This document shows, one piece after another, positions 1-5,049 of a stretch of 11,996 nt of DNA. The stretch is from Candidatus Kaiserbacteria bacterium (GTDB lineage: Bacteria; Patescibacteriota; Minisyncoccia; Phycocordibacterales; Phycocordibacteraceae). The notes under the pieces were generated by a model. That model saw nothing but the letters and a program-made list of their open reading frames with translations, had not been told where the DNA came from and did not search any database. The stretch spans positions 1-11,996 of the forward strand of contig JACOXQ010000065.1 in NCBI GenBank assembly GCA_016182285.1, in the 5' to 3' direction. Numbering within the stretch: position 1 is the first letter of the stretch; every line of letters begins with the position of its first letter. The position numbers and the translations under genes were made by a program.

Positions 1-785
1 TACCCGAACGATTCTATCTCTTTACGCACTTCCCTATATGATGCGAGGGTGTCGTCTGTGTCAGCAGAGACGAGATGCAGCAGAATTCCTGTGCGTTCAA
101 CATGCTTAAGAAATTTTATTCCGAGGCCTCGTCCGGACGAGGCTCCTTCTATGAGTCCTGGTATGTCAGCGATTATATGGCCGTAAAAGTCGCCGAGATT
201 CGGCGAGAGCGTCGTAAACGGATAATCGCCGATTTTAGACTTGGCATGCGTGAGCGCATTTAACAGCGAGGACTTACCGGCGTTCGGCAGACCTATAAGT
301 CCCGCGTCCGCGATAATCTTAAGAGTTAACTCAATGTCTCCGCCCTTGCCTTCTTTACCGACAGTTCTCTCAAACGGATTCTGGTGCGTAGAACTCTTAA
401 AGCGCGCATTGCCGAGCCCTCCCTTGCCGCCGCGGAAGAGAACAATTCTTTCGTCTTCTTTTGTAATTTCATATTCCTCTTCACTTTTATCAATACGCGC
501 GACAGTGCCGATCGGAACTTTAAGAAGCGTGTCCGCGCCGTTCGCGCCGTGCTTCAGTTCGCCCTTGCCAGCTTCGCCGTCCTGCGCATGGAATTTTTTC
601 TCATACCGATAGTGAGCGAGCGCCGAGATGTCGCGGACTCCGACGAGTACGATATCCCCGCCTTTGCCGCCGTCGCCGCCTGAAGGGCCTCCTCTTGCAG
701 ATTCTTTGGTGCGCAACCAGCGTACAACGCCGTCGCCGCCCTTGCCGGACTCCGCATATATTCTCGCTTCGTCAACAAATGCCAT
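1..785 (-). CDS. obg: Obg-family GTPase, 3'-truncated by window edge
   Basis: Only the first 261 codons are in the window. Obg (CgtA) is a GTPase that acts late in large-subunit ribosome assembly and in stress control. Residues 1-158 are the glycine-rich Obg fold (GKGGDG at 15-19 region, GGPSGGDGGKGGD at 32-44, GGKGGLGN at 119-126). The G domain follows with Walker A GLPNAGKSS at 165-173, switch I YPFTTLSPNLG at 188-198 and G3 DIPGLIEGASSG at 207-218; the NKxD motif lies beyond the window. The ATG at 785 is chosen because MAFVDEARIY matches the usual Obg N-terminus. No Shine-Dalgarno is visible; a -10-like TATTGT sits 6 nt before the ATG. It follows the four-helix-bundle gene after a 95 bp gap that contains one arm of an inverted repeat. 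The frame is intact throughout the visible part. Confidence 0.95.
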   Translation of the reverse strand, partial: MAFVDEARIYAESGKGGDGVVRWLRTKESARGGPSGGDGGKGGDIVLVGVRDISALAHYRYEKKFHAQDGEAGKGELKHGANGADTLLKVPIGTVARIDKSEEEYEITKEDERIVLFRGGKGGLGNARFKSSTHQNPFERTVGKEGKGGDIELTLKIIADAGLIGLPNAGKSSLLNALTHAKSKIGDYPFTTLSPNLGDFYGHIIADIPGLIEGASSGRGLGIKFLKHVERTGILLHLVSADTDDTLASYREVRKEIESFG

Positions 786-830
786 AACAGCACAATACTC
801 CAGAAAGCACAGGGAACCAAGTGGAGGGAA

Positions 831-883
831 GCACCAAATCTCAAATAGCAAGAACCAAACAAATTTCAAGCACCAAAAAATCA
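831..883. repeat. Left arm of imperfect inverted repeat around the four-helix-bundle gene
   Basis: The reverse complement of this stretch (gattttttggtgcttg, then tttggttcttg, then atttgagatttgg) aligns with the plus strand at 1096-1141 (gatttttggagcttg, tttggtttttg, agatttg...atttgagg). Relative to the right arm it has a 7 nt insertion, an extra T and scattered mismatches. The arm includes the stop codon of the four-helix-bundle gene at its edge. The base composition (caaa/tttg-rich, repetitive) is unlike the GC-rich genes on either side. Confidence 0.6.
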
Positions 884-1132
884 GAGGGCCTTATTGATAA
901 TTGCGGTCAGAATGAGCATCAGCTCCCGCGACTCATTTAGATAATTCGCACCAACCGATCCAGAAGAACGAACGAGCTGTTTTGTATCCTCTGCATTTGC
1001 AATCGTTCTTGGCAAACGAGGTACAAATAAGCGAACATCCTTTGCAAAAATAAGTGAGCGCTCCTCTAAATCATATTTATTTCCATTTGGAGTTTGATTT
1101 TTGGAGCTTGTTTGGTTTTTGAGATTTGTCAT
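881..1132 (-). CDS. Four-helix-bundle (S23/IVP) protein with internal deletion
   Basis: The 83-residue product belongs to the four-helix-bundle family first seen in 23S rRNA intervening sequences (S23 protein). The family opening is clear: YDLEERSLIFAKDV at 20-33, then LPRTIANAEDTKQLVRSSGSVGANY at 40-64. The next residues, NESRELMLILTAIINK at 66-81, resemble the family's last helix, not the segment that normally follows GANY. About 35-40 residues (helix 3 and its flanks) therefore appear to be missing in frame, consistent with a length below the usual 115-125. ATG overlaps the secA stop (ATGA), with no Shine-Dalgarno. The first 13 codons (N/K/Q/T-rich) are formed by the right arm of an inverted repeat and the stop by the left arm. 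The molecular role of the family is not known; this copy may be non-functional. Confidence 0.8.
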   Translation of the reverse strand: MTNLKNQTSSKNQTPNGNKYDLEERSLIFAKDVRLFVPRLPRTIANAEDTKQLVRSSGSVGANYLNESRELMLILTAIINKAL

Positions 1133-1141
1133 TTGAGGTTT
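1096..1141. repeat. Right arm of imperfect inverted repeat around the four-helix-bundle gene
   Basis: Partner of the arm at 831-883. It spans the last codons of secA, the ATGA junction and about 12 codons of the four-helix-bundle gene. In the minus-strand transcript the two arms could pair into a long imperfect stem enclosing most of the small gene, the layout known for S23-type intervening sequences. Confidence 0.6.
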
Positions 1142-3663
1142 TCAGCGATGGTCCATCCATCGTTGAGCATCGGTTCTGCTTTTTTAAATTTAATCGTGCG
1201 AGTTTCGGCACCCCTTTTTATGGTAACGATATCGTTGCGGCCGTGACCGCCGATATTTTTAATAGGCGTATGCGTTGACCCCTCCTCTTTACCGGCGAGC
1301 GCGAGAGCTGAACGTATCTTCTCTTGTTCCGCGCGTATTCGCGCGTCATTCATATTCTGAAGCCGCGGAAGCGCATCAGCGACAGCCGTTCTGATATTCT
1401 CTTCTAGCTGACGAAAGCGCGAGAGCCCCTCGCGGCGGTATTCAATAAGCGGGTCTCTCTGTCCGTAGGCGCGGAGCGACACCGAGCGGCGCAGATAATC
1501 CATCGTTTCCAGATGTTCCAGCCAAAATGTGTCAATAACCTGCAGAAGCAGCCGGCGCAGATGCGCGATAAAATCATCTCCGAATTCCGCCTTTTTCGCG
1601 TCAAAAACATCCTGCCTGCTATCTCCCAGAAGCGCCTTCGTAAGCGTTTCCATCTCCTCGTTCGTTCCGAGGAGCGCGGCGCGCCTACGAGCGTAGATGG
1701 CGAGGCGCTGTGTGTTCATCACGTCGTCGTAGGCGAGAACCTGTTTGCGCGAATCAAAGTTGAATCCTTCAATGCGCTCCTGCGCGGTCTCCAGAGACTT
1801 CGTTATCATAGAGCTCTCTATCGGCTCATCCTCGGGAATGCCGAAGCGCCCCATCACCTTCTTCAGCGTCTCGGAGGCGAAGACGCGCATCAGCTTATCT
1901 TCAAGAGATACATAAAATCTCGTCTCGCCGGGGTCGCCCTGTCTGCCGGAACGGCCGCGCAGCTGATTATCAATGCGGCGCGCGTCGTGGCGCTCGGTGC
2001 CGACGACCATCAATCCGCCGAGCGCGAGAACTGATTCCCGCATCTCGCTAGTGGCGAGCGCGCCGCCGAGCTTGATGTCCACGCCGCGGCCGGCGAGGTT
2101 CGTCGCGACCGTTACTCTCCCCTCCTTACCCGCTTCGGCGATAATCTCGCCCTCTCTCTCGTGATTCTTGGCGTTCAGAACCTCGTGCGGAACGCTCGCC
2201 TCGGCGAGATACGAGCTGACCGTCTCGTTATCTTCAATGGAGACCGTGCCTACCAGAACCGGCTGGCCCTTCATGTGGCGCTCCTTCACCGCGCGCGCGA
2301 CGGCACGGTACTTCCCGGCGGAACTCTGAAAAATCAGGTCATCATAATCCTTCCTTTTCGCGGGCTTATTGGTAGGCACTACGACAACGTCAAGGCCGTA
2401 GACCGTATAAAATTCTTCTTCGGAAGAAAGCGCCGTTCCCGTCATTCCTGCAAGGCGCCCGTACATTCTAAAGAGGTTCTGGAACGTTACAGTCGCATAG
2501 GTGCGCGTCTCCTCTTTAATACTTACGCCCTCCTTGGCCTCTATCGCCTGATGCAAGCCTTCGGACCAGCGCCTGCCAGGCTGCATCCTGCCGGTGAATT
2601 CATCAACTATTATTACCTCGCCGTCGCGAACGACATATTCTTTATCTTTTTGGAAAAGCGCCTGTGCGCGCACGGCGGTCTCCAGATGGTGCGCATACTT
2701 CACTCCTCCCTCGGTGTAGAGATTTTCCAGACCGAGTGCGGACTCCGCCTTGTGCATACCCTCCTCCGTAATCTGTATCGCCTTCTGCTTCTCATCAACG
2801 GAATAATCTTCGCCGGCCTTCATTCCGCGGACAATCTCGGCAAATCGCCCGTAGAGACTCTGCGAATCGCCGGCCGGACCGGAGATGATAAGAGGTGTGC
2901 GCGCCTCGTCTATCAGGATGGAGTCCACCTCGTCAATAATCGCGTAGTGGAAGGGGCGCTGTACGATCTGCGATGCGTCGTATGCGGTGTTGTCGCGCAG
3001 ATAATCAAAGCCGAGTTCGTTGTTGGTGACGTAGGTGATATCTGCGGAATATGCATCCTTCTTAGCCGCAGGCCGCAAGTAATCGTAAAAGACCCTGAAC
3101 AAACCCTCGGCATCTCGCTCTGCATCTTCTGCCTTTTCTACATGCGATGCGTCATACAGATACGCGCCCGTACTAGTGACTACGCCGACTGTGAGGCCGT
3201 AATAATCGTAGACTTGTCCCATCCATACGCCGTCGCGGCGCGCCAGATAATCGTTGACTGTGACAATCTGCACGCCCTTGCCCGCGAGCGCGTGGAAGGT
3301 CGCCGGCAGAGTCGCGACGAGCGTCTTGCCCTCGCCGGTGCGCATCTCCGCGATCTTCCCCCGAAGGAGAGCGAGGCCGCCTATGAGCTGAACGTCAAAA
3401 TGAGGCTGTTTTAAGGTTCGGCGCGACGCCTCGCGGACGAGTGCGAAGATGAGCGGTATATCGGCTTCAGGAGCCGCTCCCCCTGCTTCGCCAGGGCTAC
3501 GCAGGGCGCGGGCGCGCACTTCATTGAAACGCGTCCGCAATCCCTCGTCAGAAACTTCAATAAGCTCATCAGAAAACTTGTTCGTAGCCGCGACGATAGG
3601 CGCCGCATCCTTCAAGAAGGACGCGGACTGATTTTTGGAGAAAAAACGAGAAAGCCCGAGCAT
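1129..3663 (-). CDS. secA: Preprotein translocase ATPase SecA, tail and wing variant
   Basis: This 844-residue protein is the motor ATPase that drives unfolded proteins through SecYEG. Visible motifs: HFDVQLIGG 88-96, Walker A MRTGEGKT 107-114, DEVDSILIDEARTPLIISGP 244-263, the preprotein cross-linking region to about 350, VDEFTGR 353-359, AGMTGT 405-410, NLAGRGVDI 522-530 (Val where GRGTDI is usual) and QLRGRSGRQGD 567-577. Three departures stand out. About 30 extra residues lie between LTVG (160) and AYSADIT (204). The region between YARRR (657) and DTFWLEHL (711) is about 60 residues shorter than in E. coli or B. subtilis, removing much of the helical wing. The CxCxSGx8C(H/C) zinc tail is absent: after GRND (808-811) comes a basic segment ending ENLK. 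The ATG at 3663 is followed by the expected amphipathic N-terminus; a consensus extended -10 lies 8 nt before it, and no Shine-Dalgarno exists. Confidence 0.97.
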   Translation of the reverse strand: MLGLSRFFSKNQSASFLKDAAPIVAATNKFSDELIEVSDEGLRTRFNEVRARALRSPGEAGGAAPEADIPLIFALVREASRRTLKQPHFDVQLIGGLALLRGKIAEMRTGEGKTLVATLPATFHALAGKGVQIVTVNDYLARRDGVWMGQVYDYYGLTVGVVTSTGAYLYDASHVEKAEDAERDAEGLFRVFYDYLRPAAKKDAYSADITYVTNNELGFDYLRDNTAYDASQIVQRPFHYAIIDEVDSILIDEARTPLIISGPAGDSQSLYGRFAEIVRGMKAGEDYSVDEKQKAIQITEEGMHKAESALGLENLYTEGGVKYAHHLETAVRAQALFQKDKEYVVRDGEVIIVDEFTGRMQPGRRWSEGLHQAIEAKEGVSIKEETRTYATVTFQNLFRMYGRLAGMTGTALSSEEEFYTVYGLDVVVVPTNKPAKRKDYDDLIFQSSAGKYRAVARAVKERHMKGQPVLVGTVSIEDNETVSSYLAEASVPHEVLNAKNHEREGEIIAEAGKEGRVTVATNLAGRGVDIKLGGALATSEMRESVLALGGLMVVGTERHDARRIDNQLRGRSGRQGDPGETRFYVSLEDKLMRVFASETLKKVMGRFGIPEDEPIESSMITKSLETAQERIEGFNFDSRKQVLAYDDVMNTQRLAIYARRRAALLGTNEEMETLTKALLGDSRQDVFDAKKAEFGDDFIAHLRRLLLQVIDTFWLEHLETMDYLRRSVSLRAYGQRDPLIEYRREGLSRFRQLEENIRTAVADALPRLQNMNDARIRAEQEKIRSALALAGKEEGSTHTPIKNIGGHGRNDIVTIKRGAETRTIKFKKAEPMLNDGWTIAENLK

Positions 3664-3671
3664 CGCCGCAC

Positions 3672-3680
3672 ATTATAACA
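3672..3680 (-). promoter_or_regulatory. Extended -10 promoter of secA, predicted leaderless
   Basis: On the minus strand this reads TGTTATAAT, a perfect extended -10 (TGnTATAAT). Only 8 nt separate it from the secA ATG, so transcription would start at or within about 2 nt of the start codon. No -35 is recognisable: the position is occupied by the T-tract and stem of the preceding terminator, which fits an extended -10 promoter that does not need one. Confidence 0.65.
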
Positions 3681-3685
3681 TTAAA

Positions 3686-3717
3686 AAGAAAAATCCCGCC
3701 GGAGCGGGATTTTTCTT
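3686..3717 (-). terminator. Rho-independent terminator between the basic peptide gene and secA
   Basis: A perfect 14-bp inverted repeat (aagaaaaatcccgc / gcgggatttttctt, loop of 4) with a GC core and, on the minus strand, a T-rich tract (ATTTTTCTTTTT). It lies 9 bp after the stop of the basic peptide gene. The A-tract on the other side would let it act in both directions, but no plus-strand gene needs it here. Confidence 0.9.
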
Positions 3718-3726
3718 GATGCGAAA

Positions 3727-3798
3727 CTATTTGCGGCGCTTCGCGGCCTTTCGCTTCTTTGCGGTCTTCTTCTTCGCGGCCTTTCGCTTTTTTGCCAT
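3727..3798 (-). CDS. 23-residue lysine/arginine-rich basic peptide
   Basis: ATG to TAG gives 23 residues of which 15 are Lys or Arg, 6 Ala, plus one Thr and the initial Met. It contains an exact internal repeat, AKKRKAAK at 2-9 and 13-20, and ends KRRK. Such composition fits a nucleic-acid-binding peptide like the C-terminal tails of histone-H1-like proteins; very short Lys/Ala-rich genes of this kind are, from memory, common in Patescibacteria. A function cannot be read from sequence. Support for a real gene: it fills the space between an AT-rich upstream region and a strong terminator 9 bp after its stop, so a dedicated transcript is likely. No clear Shine-Dalgarno precedes the ATG (the upstream bases are aaaaatacc). 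The overlapping minus-strand reading frame at 3868-3569 is rejected because it runs through the terminator into secA. Confidence 0.7.
   Translation of the reverse strand: MAKKRKAAKKKTAKKRKAAKRRK
3739..3795. repeat. Direct repeat inside the basic peptide gene
   Basis: Two 24-bp copies (3739-3762 and 3772-3795) differ at one base and start 33 bp apart, so they encode the identical octapeptide AKKRKAAK twice. The near-identity at silent positions suggests a recent duplication or gene conversion. Confidence 0.85.
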
Positions 3799-3939
3799 GG
3801 TATTTTTGCGAATTTAAATTAACGGCTGATATGTCGACCCGCTTGTCCCGAATTAAATTGAGGGGCAAACGTTTCTATGTATCATTATCGCGCGTAAAAA
3901 ACTTTTTTGTGTGAAAAAAATAGTATGTGTGGATAACTT
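3799..3939. other. AT-rich 141-bp gap between murB and the basic peptide gene
   Basis: This is the largest gap in the window. It contains A/T runs (aaaaaacttttttgtg, gaaaaaaatag), the palindrome aatttaaatt at 3811-3820, and a distant AT match (aattaaatt, 3851-3859) that could close a weak stem of about 7 AT pairs. A promoter for the basic peptide gene must lie here or upstream, but no convincing -35/-10 pair was found; gataat and tacata on the minus strand around 3880-3892 are the best -10-like words. One DnaA-box-like 9-mer sits at its right edge. Confidence 0.5.
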
Positions 3940-3961
3940 TTATAAAATTCTATTTTCCACA
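3928..3961. other. Inverted pair of DnaA-box-like 9-mers at the 3' end of murB
   Basis: TTATCCACA, the consensus DnaA box, reads on the minus strand at 3928-3936. TTTTCCACA, a common variant, reads on the plus strand at 3953-3961. They are inverted with a 16-bp AT-rich spacer, and the second lies within the last codons of murB. The same bases form a stem (8 of 9 pairs) in the murB transcript, followed after 7 nt by seven U, so a weak murB terminator is an alternative reading. Confidence 0.4.
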
Positions 3962-5049
3962 TCGCCGACATATTCAACTTCAGGTTCAAGTTTTATTCCG
4001 AATATTTTTTCAACCGCATTTTGCATGTCAAGCGCAAGCTCTGCAATCTCGCTTGCGCGCGCATTGCCGACGTTGATTATTGAAAGCGCGTGCAGAGGAG
4101 ATACTCCGGCGCCGCCGCGCACGAACCCCTTTTGAAACTCGGTGTACTCCAGTAAAAATCCCGGCGCCAATTTATACGAGCCGTCCGGCTGTTCCCATGC
4201 CCATGGCCGCAGAGCCTTCTCCCTTTCGGCGTCAAGCGTTCTGGCGATGCCGGCGGCTTCATCGTACTTCTCGTTAGAAACGAACGGCATGTGGAAAAAA
4301 GAGCCTGCGCACCTGAACGATTTTCTCCCTTTCATTATCAGCGACCCCTTCTCTTCGCGCATCTTTAACACAGAATCGCGCACTTCTTGTTGCGTAGGCT
4401 TGTGTCCAAGCTGTAAAGAAAGTTCTGCCATATCAAAACGGTTATCTTTATATGACGGCGTGACTGCCGGGTCCGCCGAGAGCGAAAAGGTTGCGCTCAC
4501 GACTATGTAGCGTCCGCCGGAACGGCCGAACAGACTGTCGTGATATGAAAAGCCGCATTCTTCTTTTTTTATCACTTGTATCGCTTGTACCTTGTCACTT
4601 GCACCTTTCGTATCTATTATTTCCGCGCTCACAAATGTGTCGCTCACCTGCGCTCCATATGCGCCAACATTCGCGACCACTGCTCCTCCGACCGTGCCCG
4701 GCACGCCGGACATGCATTCAAGGCCGGATAGCTTTTTTTCAATACTCCAAACTACGAAGTCGTCCCACGCGACGCCTGCTCCGACCGTAACAAATGTTTT
4801 GCCGTTATCTTTATTTTCTGTCGTGACGCCCTGTATACGAAGAGCGATAACCAACCCGTCAAAACCGCTGTCAGCAATCACGATGTTAGAGCCGCCGCCG
4901 AGCGCGAACACGGGCAATGCGCGCTCGCGCGCGAACGCGAGCGCCTCAACCACTTCTTCAGCAGATTCCGCTTCAACAAAAAAACGCGCGGGGCCGCCGA
5001 CGCCGAATGTAGTGAGCGGAGCGAGCGGAACGTGTTCTTTCAGATTCAT
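3940..5049 (-). CDS. murB: UDP-N-acetylenolpyruvoylglucosamine reductase MurB
   Basis: This cytoplasmic FAD enzyme uses NADPH to reduce UDP-GlcNAc-enolpyruvate to UDP-MurNAc, the second committed step of peptidoglycan precursor synthesis. The 369-residue product shows TTFGVGGPA 13-21, the FAD-binding GGGSN 51-55, SGVPGTVGGAVVANVGAYG 114-132, CAGSFFHMP 247-255 with the proton-donor Ser at 250, PDGSYKLAPGFLLE 288-301 and EPEV 355-358 with the catalytic Glu at 357. At 168-174 it reads SYHDSLF, so His170 replaces the catalytic Arg of the usual YRxS (Arg159 in E. coli). The LPDPK-type segment before the GSFF loop is also replaced by a longer one (about 232-246), and about 15 extra residues follow it. 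ATG overlaps the TGA of the upstream ligase gene (ATGA), and GAAGGGAA before it may act as a weak Shine-Dalgarno; the pair is probably translationally coupled. Confidence 0.96.
   Translation of the reverse strand: MNLKEHVPLAPLTTFGVGGPARFFVEAESAEEVVEALAFARERALPVFALGGGSNIVIADSGFDGLVIALRIQGVTTENKDNGKTFVTVGAGVAWDDFVVWSIEKKLSGLECMSGVPGTVGGAVVANVGAYGAQVSDTFVSAEIIDTKGASDKVQAIQVIKKEECGFSYHDSLFGRSGGRYIVVSATFSLSADPAVTPSYKDNRFDMAELSLQLGHKPTQQEVRDSVLKMREEKGSLIMKGRKSFRCAGSFFHMPFVSNEKYDEAAGIARTLDAEREKALRPWAWEQPDGSYKLAPGFLLEYTEFQKGFVRGGAGVSPLHALSIINVGNARASEIAELALDMQNAVEKIFGIKLEPEVEYVGDVENRIL

Noticed and set aside
2161..3414. A 417-codon open frame on the plus strand
   Set aside because: It lies wholly antisense to secA, whose motifs are continuous; the translation has no recognisable domain and the GC-biased codons of secA explain the open antisense frame.
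3569..3868. A 99-codon minus-strand frame across the basic peptide gene and the secA start
   Set aside because: It runs through the terminator hairpin and the first codons of secA in another frame, with low-complexity translation.
3799..3961. Chromosomal replication origin
   Set aside because: Only two DnaA-box-like sites, a gap of 141 bp and no replication genes nearby; kept only as a low-confidence site pair.
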